This document shows positions 1-9,030 of a DNA stretch of 64,000 bases, piece after piece. This DNA comes from an uncultured Halomonas sp. GTDB lineage: Bacteria > Pseudomonadota > Gammaproteobacteria > Pseudomonadales > Halomonadaceae. A program made the position numbers and the translations under genes. Position 1 is the stretch's first letter. Every line of letters starts with the position of its first letter. The stretch spans positions 124,001 through 188,000 of the forward strand of contig NZ_CAMPKE010000007.1 of the NCBI RefSeq assembly GCF_946887195.1, given 5' to 3'. The notes under the pieces are model-generated. The model was not told the DNA's origin. It saw only the letters and a program-made list of their open reading frames with translations, and did no database searches.

Positions 1-93
1 GTCCGCGGGGCGCTGAATATGCGCCTGACCCTTGGGGTGAAATTCCTCTTCCTCGCGGTGCTCTTCGCAATAAGGGCAGTAGATATGAAACAT
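1..93 (-). CDS. soxD: Sarcosine oxidase delta subunit, N-terminal part (cut by left edge)
   Basis: The 31 visible codons begin MFHIYCPYCEEHREEEEFHP, with the CPYC zinc-binding pair and the acidic stretch typical of the small delta subunit of heterotetrameric sarcosine oxidase. This complex demethylates sarcosine to glycine, passing the methyl group to tetrahydrofolate. A GGGAGAG ribosome binding site lies 5-7 bases upstream of the ATG (93-91). The gene continues beyond position 1; soxA and soxG would be expected next. It follows glyA and soxB on the same strand, but a 148-bp repeat lies in the 229-bp gap from soxB. Confidence 0.9.
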   Translation of the reverse strand, partial: MFHIYCPYCEEHREEEEFHPKGQAHIQRPAD

Positions 94-144
94 GGTAACT
101 CTCCCGTAAAGGGGCTTTCGCAGTCCGCCATATGATGAGCTTTA

Positions 145-292
145 CCGCCGACAAGCTTGTGCGAGGGCGCTGTAAAACCCGGTCCGTAGGCGCTATTTTT
201 ACTATCTGACCGCCATGGATGGCGGGAATGCCGGAATTGCATGGAGCCTTTTCCGGCCATGGCAAAAGACCCTCGCTCCGCCTTGTCCCCGG
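145..292 (+). repeat. Dispersed ~147-bp repeat with terminal inverted repeats, copy 1
   Basis: The sequence between GCGAGGGCGCTG (161) and CCCTCGC (276) recurs nearly unchanged at 31007-31152 (opposite orientation) and 55200-55346 (same orientation). The GCGAGGG/CCCTCGC ends are inverted repeats, and the two other copies extend them outward to about 23 bp. The outer arms are less well conserved in this copy. The centre holds a smaller imperfect palindrome around CCGCCATGGATGGCGG. There is no transposase gene. It fills most of the gap between soxB and soxD. Confidence 0.85.
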
Positions 293-322
293 CGCTCATC
301 TCAATGCGTGTAGAAAGAAAAC

Positions 323-1573
323 TTAATGCGCCACCCCGGCGGCACCGTGCTCATCGATCAGCGCTCCAGAATGGAAACGGTCGATGGAGAACGGCGCGGC
401 GAGCGGATGGGCCTGGCCCTTGGCCAGCGTCCAGGCGAATACTTGACCCGAGCCCGGCGTGGCCTTGAAACCACCGGTGCCCCAGCCGCAGTTGAAGTAG
501 AGCCCCTTGACCGGCGTCTTCGACAGGATCGGGCAGGCGTCCGGGCAAGTATCGACGATACCGCCCCACTGGCGATTCATGCGCACCCGCGAGAAGATCG
601 GGAACATCTCGACGATTGCTTGCAGGGTGTGCTCGACGGTCGGGTAGCTGCCGCGCTGGCCGTAGCCGTTGTAACCGTCGATGCCGGCGCCGATCACCAG
701 GTCGCCTTTGTCGGATTGGCTGATATAGCCGTGAACGTGATTGGACATCACCACGGTATCGAGAATCGGCTTGAGCGGCTCGGAAACCAGCGCCTGCAGC
801 GGATGCGATTCCAGCGGCAGGTTGAAGCCGGCCATGTTGGCCAGCACGCTGGAGTTGCCGGCGGTCACGCAGCCGACGGTTTTCGCGCCGATATCGCCAC
901 GATTGGTGTGCACGCCGACCACTCGCCCATCATTGATCTTGAAGCCGGTGACTTCGGTCTGCTGGAGCAGATCGACGCCACGACCGTCGGCACCGCGCGC
1001 GTAGCCCCAGGCCACCGCATCGTGACGCGCCACGCCGGCGCGCGGCTGCCAGGAGGCGCCCATCACCGGATAGCGCGCGCGTGACGAGCAGTCCATGATC
1101 GGCACCAGTTCCTGCACGCCTCGGGCATCCAGTACCTCGCCATCGATGCCATTCAAGCGGTTGGCGTTGACCCGGCGCTGGATGTCGCGCATGTCCTGCA
1201 GGGTGTGGCCCAGATTGAGCACACCGCGCTGGGAGAACATCACGTTGTAGTTGATGTCCTGCGACAGCCCTTCCCAGAGCTTCATGGCGTGTTCGTAGAG
1301 CGCCGCCGATTCGTCCCATAGATAGTTGGAGCGCACGATGGTGGTGTTGCGCGCGGTGTTGCCACCGCCCAGCCAGCCCTTCTCGATCACCGCGACGTTG
1401 GTGATGCCGTGCTCCTTGGCCAGATAGTAGGCGGTGGCCAGGCCGTGGCCACCGCCGCCGACGATGATCACGTCGTACTCTTTCCTGGGCGTGGGATTAC
1501 GCCACTGGCGCTGCCAGTTCTCGTGATGGCTGAGCGCGTGCTTGACCAGCCCAAAGCCTGAATAACGTTGCAT
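323..1573 (-). CDS. soxB: Sarcosine oxidase beta subunit
   Basis: A 416-residue flavoprotein of the DadA/SoxB family, the size usual for the beta subunit of heterotetrameric sarcosine oxidase. This subunit oxidises sarcosine in the cytoplasm using FAD and covalently bound FMN. The N terminus [20 protein letters not shown] is characteristic. The dinucleotide-binding loop GGGGHG is at residues 39-44, followed by the conserved [15 protein letters not shown] stretch, and [20 protein letters not shown] lies near residue 175-194. I chose the ATG at 1573 because a GAGAGAG ribosome site precedes it; a longer frame to 1693 would run into glyA. glyA lies 47 bp upstream and soxD downstream, so methyl transfer to folate and glycine use are encoded together. 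Confidence 0.93.
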   Translation of the reverse strand: MQRYSGFGLVKHALSHHENWQRQWRNPTPRKEYDVIIVGGGGHGLATAYYLAKEHGITNVAVIEKGWLGGGNTARNTTIVRSNYLWDESAALYEHAMKLWEGLSQDINYNVMFSQRGVLNLGHTLQDMRDIQRRVNANRLNGIDGEVLDARGVQELVPIMDCSSRARYPVMGASWQPRAGVARHDAVAWGYARGADGRGVDLLQQTEVTGFKINDGRVVGVHTNRGDIGAKTVGCVTAGNSSVLANMAGFNLPLESHPLQALVSEPLKPILDTVVMSNHVHGYISQSDKGDLVIGAGIDGYNGYGQRGSYPTVEHTLQAIVEMFPIFSRVRMNRQWGGIVDTCPDACPILSKTPVKGLYFNCGWGTGGFKATPGSGQVFAWTLAKGQAHPLAAPFSIDRFHSGALIDEHGAAGVAH

Positions 1574-1620
1574 AACTCTCTCCTCGATCGGCGCCAGCCG
1601 GGTACCCCGAACTGATGGGC

Positions 1621-2949
1621 TCAGGCGGTGGTTGTCTCGCGCGTGACGGTCTCGATGGCTTGAGTGTCGGCATACACCGGGTGCCGCGCGCATAGCTCGG
1701 CGGCCTTGCCGCGCACTTCGGCTTCCATCGCGCCGCTATTGCCGCCGTCGGCCAGCACATCGAGAATGTCGCAGATCCAGCCGGCGAGTTGCTCGCACTC
1801 GGCCTCGACGAAACCGCGCGTGGTCACCGCCGGGGTGCCGATGCGCAGCCCCGAGGTCACGAACGGGCTCTGCGGATCGTTCGGCACGGTGTTCTTGTTG
1901 ACGGTGATGTGGGCACGCCCCAGCGCCGCGTCGGCATCCTTGCCGGTCACGCCCTGCTTGATCAGCGAGACCAGGAACAGATGATCGTCGGTGCCGCCGG
2001 AAACCACGTCATAGCCGCGCTCGACGAACACCTTGGCCATGGCGCGGGCGTTGGCGATCACTTGAGTCTGATAGGTGACGAAATCCTGATTCATGGCCTC
2101 CTTGAAAGCCACTGCCTTGGCGGCGATCACGTGCATCAGCGGGCCGCCCTGCTGGCCGGGGAACACCGCGCCGTTGAGCTTCTTGTAGAGTGCCTCGTCA
2201 CCGAGGGCGGAGAGAATCAAACCACCACGCGGGCCACGCAGAGTCTTGTGGGTGGTGGTGGTCACCACATGCGCGTGGGGCAGCGGGCTGGGATACAAGC
2301 CTGCCGCGACCAGCCCGGCGACGTGCGCCATATCGACCATCAGATACGCACCCACTTCATCGGCGATGGCACGAAAATGCCGCCAGTCGACCACGCGGGA
2401 ATACGCCGAAAAGCCGGCAATGATCATCTTCGGCTGATGCTCGCGCGCCAGGCGCTCGACCTCGGCGTAATCGATTTCGCCGGTCTGCGGGTTCAGGCCG
2501 TACTGCACGGCGTGGTAATGCTTGCCGGAGAAGTTGGGCGCGGCGCCGTGGGTCAGGTGGCCGCCATGGGCCAGGCTCATGCCCAGCACGGTATCGCCGG
2601 GGCTGACCAACGCCATGAACACCGCCGCGTTGGCCTGGGCGCCGGAGTGCGGCTGAACGTTGGCATAATCGGCGCCGAACAGATCGCAGGCGCGCTCGAT
2701 GGCCAACGCCTCGACCTTGTCGACGTGCTCGCAGCCGCCGTAGTAGCGCTTGCCGGGATAGCCCTCGGCGTACTTGTTGGTCAGCTGCGAGCCCTGAGCT
2801 TCCATCACCCAGCGGCTGGCGTAGTTCTCGGAGGCGATCAGCTCGATGTGCGCTTCCTGGCGGGCCGTTTCCTCGCCGATCGCCTCGGCCAGCGCCGCAT
2901 CGTAGGTAGCCAGTCGAGCTTCTTGGGTAAAACCATCGTGCTGAGACAT
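1621..2949 (-). CDS. glyA: Serine hydroxymethyltransferase, sarcosine-oxidase-linked copy
   Basis: A 442-residue PLP enzyme that interconverts serine and glycine with tetrahydrofolate and 5,10-methylene-THF. The PLP lysine is K235 in [14 protein letters not shown], and the substrate region LIASENYAS is at residues 38-46. The C-terminal tail, about 20 residues longer than in E. coli GlyA, is common in this group. TGGAGGCG precedes the ATG. Because it is the first gene before soxB and soxD, its likely role here is to consume the glycine and methylene-THF formed from sarcosine. A housekeeping glyA probably exists elsewhere in the genome (inference). Confidence 0.93.
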   Translation of the reverse strand: MSQHDGFTQEARLATYDAALAEAIGEETARQEAHIELIASENYASRWVMEAQGSQLTNKYAEGYPGKRYYGGCEHVDKVEALAIERACDLFGADYANVQPHSGAQANAAVFMALVSPGDTVLGMSLAHGGHLTHGAAPNFSGKHYHAVQYGLNPQTGEIDYAEVERLAREHQPKMIIAGFSAYSRVVDWRHFRAIADEVGAYLMVDMAHVAGLVAAGLYPSPLPHAHVVTTTTHKTLRGPRGGLILSALGDEALYKKLNGAVFPGQQGGPLMHVIAAKAVAFKEAMNQDFVTYQTQVIANARAMAKVFVERGYDVVSGGTDDHLFLVSLIKQGVTGKDADAALGRAHITVNKNTVPNDPQSPFVTSGLRIGTPAVTTRGFVEAECEQLAGWICDILDVLADGGNSGAMEAEVRGKAAELCARHPVYADTQAIETVTRETTTA

Positions 2950-3096
2950 GCACGCCTCCAGGCATTGTTGTTGGCGAGTTGTGATCGCCCGGAGCCGGCC
3001 ATGCGAGCCTCACTCATCCGAGCGCCATTCTTGCCGCGATGGTATCCCCGCCCTTGTCGCCCAAGATGCTTGTTGACGTCACGACCCGATGCGTTT

Positions 3097-3112
3097 GCGA
3101 CACGAGTGTCGC
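3097..3112. promoter_or_regulatory. Perfect 16-bp palindrome in the glyA/AEC-permease divergent region
   Basis: GCGACACGAGTGTCGC is a perfect dyad (7-bp arms, 2-bp centre) about 148 bp upstream of glyA and 72 bp upstream of the permease. A further GACA follows five bases after its TGTC half, giving the pattern GACA-N4-TGTC-N5-GACA. It looks like an operator for the glyA-sox operon or the permease. The regulator is unknown to me. Confidence 0.4.
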
Positions 3113-3183
3113 GATGACATATGCCCTACGAGCGCTAGCGGTGTGGGATAATGTCGCGATTGCACAACGACAAGGATCGCTGA

Positions 3184-4062
3184 ATGCTCGCCGAACTCTT
3201 CGCCGTGATGGCGCCCGTCTTCTTCGGCGCCAGCCTCGGTTTCTTCTGGATACGCCTGGGCTACGACTATCCGGTCGAGTTCGTGACCAAGCTGGTGCTG
3301 AACATCGGCACTCCGGCACTGATTCTTGCCGCACTCGGTAGCGCCGAAATCGATGCGCGGAGCTTCGGTCAGACGATGCTCGGCACGCTGATCGTGCTGG
3401 CGATCATGGCCGCCGCCAGCGTGGTGGTCGCTAAACTGCTGCGCAAGGATTGGAAAGTCATCGTCTCGCCGATGATGTACCCCAACACCGGCAACATGGG
3501 CTTGCCGGTGTCGCTCTACGCCTTCGGCAATGCCGGCTTCGCCTACGCCATCACGGTGATGGTCGCCGTATCGTTGATCCAATTCACCTTCGGCGCGATG
3601 CTCGCCAGTCGCAGCGGCAGGCCGCTGCGCACGCTGCTGCGTACCCCCACCGTCTACGCGATTCTGATCGCCACGGGGATGCTGCTCACCGACACCACCC
3701 TGCCGCGCTGGCTGGCCAACACCGTCGATTTGATCTCCGGGTTCAGCGTACCGCTGATGCTGATCACGCTCGGCGTATCGCTGGCCAGCATTCAGGTCAG
3801 GAGCTTGAAGTCGAGCCTGGAATTCAGCCTGCTGCGCATCCCCGCCGCCGCGCTGATCGCCTTCGGCGTCGCCCAATGGCTCGGCCTGCCACCGCTGGCG
3901 CAAAGCGTGCTGGTCTTGCAGATGAGCATGCCGGTGGCGGTCTACAACTACCTGTTCGCGCAACGCGCCCAGCGCGAACCGGAATACGTCGCGGGACTGG
4001 TGTTCTGCTCGACGTTGCTGTCGTTCATTTATCTGCCGGTGCTGCTGGCGGTTTTGGGGTGA
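3184..4062 (+). CDS. AEC-family (auxin-efflux-carrier-like) permease
   Basis: A 292-residue, very hydrophobic inner-membrane protein with about ten predicted membrane segments. The family-typical motif PNTGNMGLP lies near residue 100, and a helix break similar to SVPLMLITLGVSL lies near residue 190. Members of this family (Mem_trans) move malonate, malate or other small organic anions, or are exporters of unknown substrate; nothing here fixes the substrate. It is transcribed divergently from glyA and convergently with the racemase-like gene, so it belongs to neither operon. A GATAAT-like -10 candidate lies at 3147-3152. Confidence 0.8.
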   Translation: MLAELFAVMAPVFFGASLGFFWIRLGYDYPVEFVTKLVLNIGTPALILAALGSAEIDARSFGQTMLGTLIVLAIMAAASVVVAKLLRKDWKVIVSPMMYPNTGNMGLPVSLYAFGNAGFAYAITVMVAVSLIQFTFGAMLASRSGRPLRTLLRTPTVYAILIATGMLLTDTTLPRWLANTVDLISGFSVPLMLITLGVSLASIQVRSLKSSLEFSLLRIPAAALIAFGVAQWLGLPPLAQSVLVLQMSMPVAVYNYLFAQRAQREPEYVAGLVFCSTLLSFIYLPVLLAVLG

Positions 4063-4067
4063 GCGCC

Positions 4068-4826
4068 TTAAGAAGTGGACCTGGCGGTTTCCGCCACGGC
4101 TTCGGCCAGTACCGTGACGGTGTCGACCACTAATGTGTCGGTGCGCAGCGCATCCTGGATAACTGAGAGTTCGGTGCAGGCTAGCACCAGCACCTCGGCC
4201 CCCTGGGAAAGAACATCCTCGGCAGCGAGAGCGAAGGCATCGCGGGTCTCGGAGTGATGCCCCTCGCCACGCTTGACGGCGCGGATCACGTCCAGCATGC
4301 GAGCTTCGTTCTCGGGGTAGACAAGCGATAGCCCGCGTGCCTCGATGAACCCTTCGTAAAGGCCTATCTTGCGCAGTGCCGGCGAGCACAGCAGGCCTAC
4401 CCGCGCCTTCGGCATGCGCTCGGCGACGACATCAAGGGTGCACTCGACAATATGCCAGACGGGAATTTCCACCGCTTCCTGGGCATCACGCCAGTAGTAG
4501 TGAGCGGTATTGCAGGGCATCACCAGGAAAGCGCAACCGGCCTTTTCCAAGCGCCGAGCCATGGCGGCAATGACTGGCCCTGGAGATTCGCCGTCACCGT
4601 CAATCAGCGCCTTGATCCGCGATGGCACCTTGGGGTTGTTGTCGACCAGCATATGCACATGGTCGATGTCGTCCTCGGCCGGTGTCACCTCGATGACCTT
4701 CTGCATGAAGGCCACGGTAGCATCTGGCCCCATGCCCCCCAGCACTCCGACCATCAAGTGATCGAGGACGGTGTCGGCGTTTACGGAGTGCGTCATATCT
4801 GTACCCATCGTTGTAATGAGCGACAC
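4068..4826 (-). CDS. Aspartate/glutamate racemase family protein (candidate cysteate racemase)
   Basis: A protein of about 250 residues of the cofactor-independent Asp/Glu racemase superfamily, with both catalytic cysteines present: C105 in MPCNTAHYYW and C217 in LACTELS. The N-terminal GVLGGMGPDATVAF motif is that of aspartate racemases. Such enzymes invert the alpha carbon by two-base proton exchange. The start is uncertain: the GTG at 4826 sits 3 bp after the TRAP permease stop, while ATGs at 4808 and 4796 would give slightly shorter proteins. It is last in the cuyA-like operon. Since cysteate is the sulfonate analogue of aspartate, inversion of D-cysteate to the L form that CuyA uses is an attractive role, but this is inference. 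Confidence 0.82.
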   Translation of the reverse strand: MSLITTMGTDMTHSVNADTVLDHLMVGVLGGMGPDATVAFMQKVIEVTPAEDDIDHVHMLVDNNPKVPSRIKALIDGDGESPGPVIAAMARRLEKAGCAFLVMPCNTAHYYWRDAQEAVEIPVWHIVECTLDVVAERMPKARVGLLCSPALRKIGLYEGFIEARGLSLVYPENEARMLDVIRAVKRGEGHHSETRDAFALAAEDVLSQGAEVLVLACTELSVIQDALRTDTLVVDTVTVLAEAVAETARSTS

Positions 4827-4829
4827 GGC

Positions 4830-6110
4830 TTAGAACCCCATGACGCTGGGCAACCACAGAGTGATTTGGGGGAAGAAGGCCAGCAGCAGCGCAATGACCA
4901 CCATGGAGCCCACCAGGGGCAGTGCGCGCACGGAGATGCGCTCGATGGAGACATTGGCGATGCTCGAGCTGATGAACATGTTCTCACCCAGCGGCGGCGT
5001 CGAGAAGCCGATACCCATGCTTACCACCAGCACAATGCCAAAATGCACCGGATCCACGCCGAGCGCCATCATCACGGGCAACAGCACCGGAGTCACGATC
5101 ATGATGGTAGCGAGAATCTCCATGAACATACCGACAATCAGCAAGAAGCCTATCACCAGCACCCACACCAGCCACAGACTATCGGTGATCTCGAGGATAC
5201 CTTGGGCGATCATGTCCGGAATATGGTTCTCGACCAGAATGCGTCCGAAGGCGGTAGCGGTGAACATGATGATCAGCACTCGTCCTGTCAGCCAGGTGGT
5301 GTTCTCGAAGGCCTCGTTGATGCCGCGCAGCGATGACTCCTTGTGGATGAAGATACCCACGAACAGCGCGTAGAAAATCGACACCACCGCAGCTTCCGTG
5401 GGCGTGAACAGGCCTGAATAGATACCGCCGAGGATGACTACCGGCGCCATCAGTGACCAGAAGCCGTCCTTGAGCACCTTGAAGACCTTTTTCATGTCGT
5501 AACGATTACCTTCGGTCTGGTAGCCGTTGCGCTTGGCAATAATGTAATTGGCGATCATCAGGCCCACGCCAAGCATAATGCCCGGTATCACACCGGCCAT
5601 GAACAGTGCCGAGATCGACACATTGGCGGTGACCCCGTAGATCACCAACGGCATGCTCGGCGGGATCACTACGCCCAATCCTCCCGCAGTGGCGGTAATG
5701 GCGGCGGGATAGCTCTTTCCATAGCCTCGCTCGATCATCGCCGGAATCACCAGCATGCCCACTGCTGCGGTGGTTGCCGGCCCCGACCCCGAAATGGCGC
5801 CGAAGAACATGCAGGCAATGACAGCAGCGGCGCCCAGCCCACCGGCGGCAGGACCAGCCAGCTCCTCGGCTATGTGAATCAGGCGCCGCGCAATCCCGGC
5901 ATCGCCCATTAGGGCACCAGCCAGGATGAAGGATGGCAGTGCCATCAGCGGAAAGGAGTTGATCGCCGAGAAAGCTAGCTCGATCAGCGAACTGATGTCG
6001 TCGCCACCGAGCACGTAGACGGCCATGGTGGCCACGCCGAGTGCTACGACGATGGGAGCACCGAAAAACAACAACCCGGCGAACAAGGAAAACAGTACGG
6101 TTGCGGCCAT
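4830..6110 (-). CDS. TRAP transporter large permease (DctM family)
   Basis: A 426-residue membrane protein with about 12 hydrophobic segments. It is the large subunit of a tripartite ATP-independent periplasmic transporter, which carries out sodium-driven uptake of an organic anion. Family landmarks are the FFGAISGSGPATTAAVG and GGLGVVIPPSMPL stretches near residues 100-150 and the TPTEAAVVSIFYAL region near 235. It starts 3 bp after the small permease gene and is followed 3 bp later by the racemase-like gene, so translation is probably coupled. The operon partners suggest a C3 sulfonate substrate rather than a dicarboxylate (inference). Confidence 0.92.
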   Translation of the reverse strand: MAATVLFSLFAGLLFFGAPIVVALGVATMAVYVLGGDDISSLIELAFSAINSFPLMALPSFILAGALMGDAGIARRLIHIAEELAGPAAGGLGAAAVIACMFFGAISGSGPATTAAVGMLVIPAMIERGYGKSYPAAITATAGGLGVVIPPSMPLVIYGVTANVSISALFMAGVIPGIMLGVGLMIANYIIAKRNGYQTEGNRYDMKKVFKVLKDGFWSLMAPVVILGGIYSGLFTPTEAAVVSIFYALFVGIFIHKESSLRGINEAFENTTWLTGRVLIIMFTATAFGRILVENHIPDMIAQGILEITDSLWLVWVLVIGFLLIVGMFMEILATIMIVTPVLLPVMMALGVDPVHFGIVLVVSMGIGFSTPPLGENMFISSSIANVSIERISVRALPLVGSMVVIALLLAFFPQITLWLPSVMGF

Positions 6111-6113
6111 AGC

Positions 6114-6671
6114 TTAGACCTCCGCCTTGGGCGAGGGCGGCGCATCGGAGAGATTACTCGAGCCCTCGGTGATCTTGTTGACTTCCTGCTGCTCTACATC
6201 GCCGGGTTCGATACCTTTGACCAGCTTCAGGTATTGCACCTGCAGGACTCGAAACGCCATCAGCACGAAGGCGATGGGGAATATGAAGTAGACATAGGCC
6301 AGTGACCAGCTCAGCGCCGGCGTATCATAGGGAAATTCCAGCAGCATCCCGATCAGATCCAGGCTCTTATAGGCCAGCACCAGGCAAAAACCGACCCAGA
6401 TCAAGTCGACAAGCAGCAAGAGAGTGTTGGCGATCGATTTCGGCATCATCTTGATATGGGTTTGCAATCGATTGTGAGCGCTCAGGTGTGCCGCGTGGGC
6501 CGCACCGAGAAAGACGAACCAGACGAACGCGTAGCGCGCCAGTTCTTCTATCCACGCCACGCCAATGCCGAGCGTCACCCGTAGTACTACCTGTACGAAG
6601 AGCAGCAAAACGAAGAGCCCGAGCAACAAGCGGCAGGCGTAGTCTTCGATGTAGTTGAGCTTGGCCAACAT
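6114..6671 (-). CDS. TRAP transporter small permease (DctQ family)
   Basis: A 185-residue protein with four hydrophobic helices and the WIEELARYAFVWFVFLGAAHA motif (W..E..R) typical of the small membrane subunit of TRAP transporters. About 25 hydrophilic residues follow the last helix. It lies between the binding-protein gene (83 bp upstream) and the large permease gene (3 bp downstream), the standard dctP-Q-M order. Confidence 0.9.
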   Translation of the reverse strand: MLAKLNYIEDYACRLLLGLFVLLLFVQVVLRVTLGIGVAWIEELARYAFVWFVFLGAAHAAHLSAHNRLQTHIKMMPKSIANTLLLLVDLIWVGFCLVLAYKSLDLIGMLLEFPYDTPALSWSLAYVYFIFPIAFVLMAFRVLQVQYLKLVKGIEPGDVEQQEVNKITEGSSNLSDAPPSPKAEV

Positions 6672-6754
6672 GAAGGACTCCTTCCCAAGCAGAGACAGCG
6701 GGAAATTATGAATGCCTGACCGGGCGCCTCAGTTTCGCCCCGTCAGGCGATCGA

Positions 6755-7741
6755 TCAGTGGCCGAGGGCTGACTGAAATTCGTCGAAGGCCTCCTTGCCA
6801 CCGATCTCGTCATAAAATGCCGGCCACACCTTTTCCTTGGCGATACGAATCCACTCATCCTCATCTTCTAAAGTGGATACCTCTATACCTTCTGCTTCCA
6901 TGCCCGCACGGGCCTTAGAGGCTTCGGTCAGTTGGAACTGCAGGGCGTAAAGCTGCGCCTCCAGCCCAGCCCGGTCGATGATCGCACGTTCTTCATCGCT
7001 AAGTTGCTCATAGGTTCTGACACCCATAACGATCGGCTGGAGCGAATACTGGTAGTGCACCTCTGTGAGATAGTCCTGTACTTCATGAAACTTCATCGTG
7101 TAGTTGACGATGTAAGGGTTATCCTGACCGTCGATCACACCCTGCTGAAGGCCAGTGAAGACTTCCGGCCAGGACATGCTGATCGGGCTGGCTCCCCAAG
7201 CTTGGTAAGTGGCCAGCATTAACTCATTCTGCGGCACACGAATCTTGAGACCCTGTACGTCCTCCAGCGTGGTAACCGGACGCACGGAGTTGGTAAGGTA
7301 TCGAAAGTTGGAATAAAGCCAGCTGACGATATGCACGCCCGCCTCCTCCTCGGCGATGGCATTCCAGCGATCCGCCAACGGCCCAGTGGTAGCTTTCACC
7401 GCGTCGGCATGATTACGAATGGCATAGGGCATGGTCAGGGCGCCAAGACGCGGTGCGTAGGGCACCAGGTTGCCGACCCCGACCAGCGCGAAATCAAGCG
7501 TACCGATACGAGTATTCTGTATCATGCCAGTCTCGGAGCCGAGTTGGCCGCCGGGAAAGAGCTCCACCTGCATTTCACCGCCGGACAGCGACTCGACCAG
7601 TTCCTCGAAACGCTGGGCCAAGGCACCCTGATCGGAATCCATGGGATCGCCCATGCCGAGCTGGAAGGTCCTGGCCTCGGCCTGGACAATGGTCGCGGTG
7701 GATAGCAGGATGGCAGTGGTCAGAAGAGTTTTCTTTAACAT
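6755..7741 (-). CDS. TRAP transporter periplasmic substrate-binding protein (DctP family)
   Basis: A 328-residue DctP-type binding protein with a signal peptide (MLKKTLLTTAILLSTATIVQA). The region around residues 165-215 carries the family pattern GLKIRVPQNELM ... EVFTGLQQGVIDGQDNP, which includes the arginine that usually grips the substrate carboxylate; a sulfonate could also fit. I chose the ATG at 7741 because GGAG lies 8 bp before it. A GTG three codons upstream overlaps that ribosome site. It captures the substrate for the two permease proteins encoded just downstream. Confidence 0.9.
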   Translation of the reverse strand: MLKKTLLTTAILLSTATIVQAEARTFQLGMGDPMDSDQGALAQRFEELVESLSGGEMQVELFPGGQLGSETGMIQNTRIGTLDFALVGVGNLVPYAPRLGALTMPYAIRNHADAVKATTGPLADRWNAIAEEEAGVHIVSWLYSNFRYLTNSVRPVTTLEDVQGLKIRVPQNELMLATYQAWGASPISMSWPEVFTGLQQGVIDGQDNPYIVNYTMKFHEVQDYLTEVHYQYSLQPIVMGVRTYEQLSDEERAIIDRAGLEAQLYALQFQLTEASKARAGMEAEGIEVSTLEDEDEWIRIAKEKVWPAFYDEIGGKEAFDEFQSALGH

Positions 7742-7785
7742 TGTTTTCACTCCAGTTGGGGTGGCGATGGCGTCTTGGGGCCAGG

Positions 7786-9018
7786 TCAGCTTGCCCCTAT
7801 CGCATCGTTGGATGTTGCTTCGTTATCGTTCAATGCCTCATCCATGGCGTTACTCATCAGAGCGACGATGTCGTCGCAATCTTCCTGTTCGAAGGTCAGC
7901 GGCAGGCGTAAGTCGCAGAGGATTGCAAGTATGCGATCGGCGGCGGGCAGCGGTCGTGCGGCCGACAAATACCCCCAACTGTCGTAGCGGCTGGTGTAAT
8001 CTTCCGGCAGCGCCTTGCCATACCATTTCAAAGGAATGCCTCGAGCCTCGCAGCCAGCGACAAATCGGTCGATCTGGTTCGGAGACAGCGACGGCAATCG
8101 AAACTGGATGGAGCTTCCTACGAAATCTTCCTGGGGAAGCCGGGGGATGATGTCGACGGCAGCGAGGGCTGTAAGTCCTGCCTCGATGCGCCGATAGAGC
8201 GAGTTCCAGCGGTCCTTGCGCTCCTCGAGCTCGGCCAGTTGCGGACGCAAAATGGCGGCGCGTAGATTATCCATGCGCCCGCTCATGTTCGGCGTCACAA
8301 GCCGTGTTTCAGCAAAGCTTTCGGCGTCCGGAGCCGCCAGATGGCGCCCGTAGAACATGTAGGAGCCGGACAGAATCACCGCACGGCGCATCACCTCGGC
8401 GTCCTGGGTGGTTAGCAGCCCGCCTTCGCCGGAGTTGATATGCTTGTAGGTCTGGGTGCTGAAGCAGCCAACCTTGCCGAAGGTGCCGCTGGGACGACCT
8501 TGGTAGGATGCTCCCATGGTATGGGCGCAGTCCTCGATCAGTACGATGCCATGGGACTCGCACACCGCGACGATGGCATCCATGTCGCCGATGTGGCCAC
8601 GCATGTGAGACAGCACGAAGAAGCGTGCACCGCTCTCCCGCGCGGCCCGGTCGAGATCCTCGGGGTCCACGGTGGTGTCCTCCAGGATATCGACCAGCAC
8701 CGCCTCGCCGCCGGCGGCATGAATACTGCCCGGCACCGGCGATAATGTAAAAGCGTTACACAATACCTTATCACCGGAGTCCAGGCCGCAGGCGCGCAGC
8801 GCCAACTGCAGCGCATAGCCCCCCGAGGCACAGGCCAGAGCGAAGTCGACGCCCAGGCTCTCGGCGAACTCGGCCTCCAGCAGAGCGGTCTCGCCCCGCT
8901 CGCCCTCGGTCAGGTTGTAGCGATGCAAGCGCCCGCTGCGCATCACCGTTACGGCAGCCTCGATGGCATCTTCCGAGAGCGCTTCCTGCTGAGTGAATGA
9001 TTTGGCGAAACGGCGCAT
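7786..9018 (-). CDS. DegT/DnrJ/EryC1/StrS-family PLP aminotransferase
   Basis: A 410-residue fold-type I PLP protein of the DegT (sugar aminotransferase) family. The Schiff-base lysine is K192 in TQTYKHINSGEGG, and D163 in LIEDCAHTMGA would contact the pyridine nitrogen. Most relatives aminate nucleotide-linked keto sugars, but no sugar-nucleotide gene is nearby. The gene sits 12 bp after the histidinol-dehydrogenase-like gene, preceded by GGGAGAG, inside a sulfonate-type catabolic operon. It may therefore exchange the amino group of a small amino sulfonate or sulfopyruvate. The family call is firm; the substrate is unknown. Confidence 0.85.
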   Translation of the reverse strand: MRRFAKSFTQQEALSEDAIEAAVTVMRSGRLHRYNLTEGERGETALLEAEFAESLGVDFALACASGGYALQLALRACGLDSGDKVLCNAFTLSPVPGSIHAAGGEAVLVDILEDTTVDPEDLDRAARESGARFFVLSHMRGHIGDMDAIVAVCESHGIVLIEDCAHTMGASYQGRPSGTFGKVGCFSTQTYKHINSGEGGLLTTQDAEVMRRAVILSGSYMFYGRHLAAPDAESFAETRLVTPNMSGRMDNLRAAILRPQLAELEERKDRWNSLYRRIEAGLTALAAVDIIPRLPQEDFVGSSIQFRLPSLSPNQIDRFVAGCEARGIPLKWYGKALPEDYTSRYDSWGYLSAARPLPAADRILAILCDLRLPLTFEQEDCDDIVALMSNAMDEALNDNEATSNDAIGAS

Positions 9019-9030
9019 GACGGCTCTCCC

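Noticed and set aside
3184..4062. AEC permease as the sulfite exporter of the sulfonate operon
   Set aside because: It belongs to a different family from known sulfite exporters, is transcribed in the opposite direction and sits beside the sarcosine genes, so no link can be supported.
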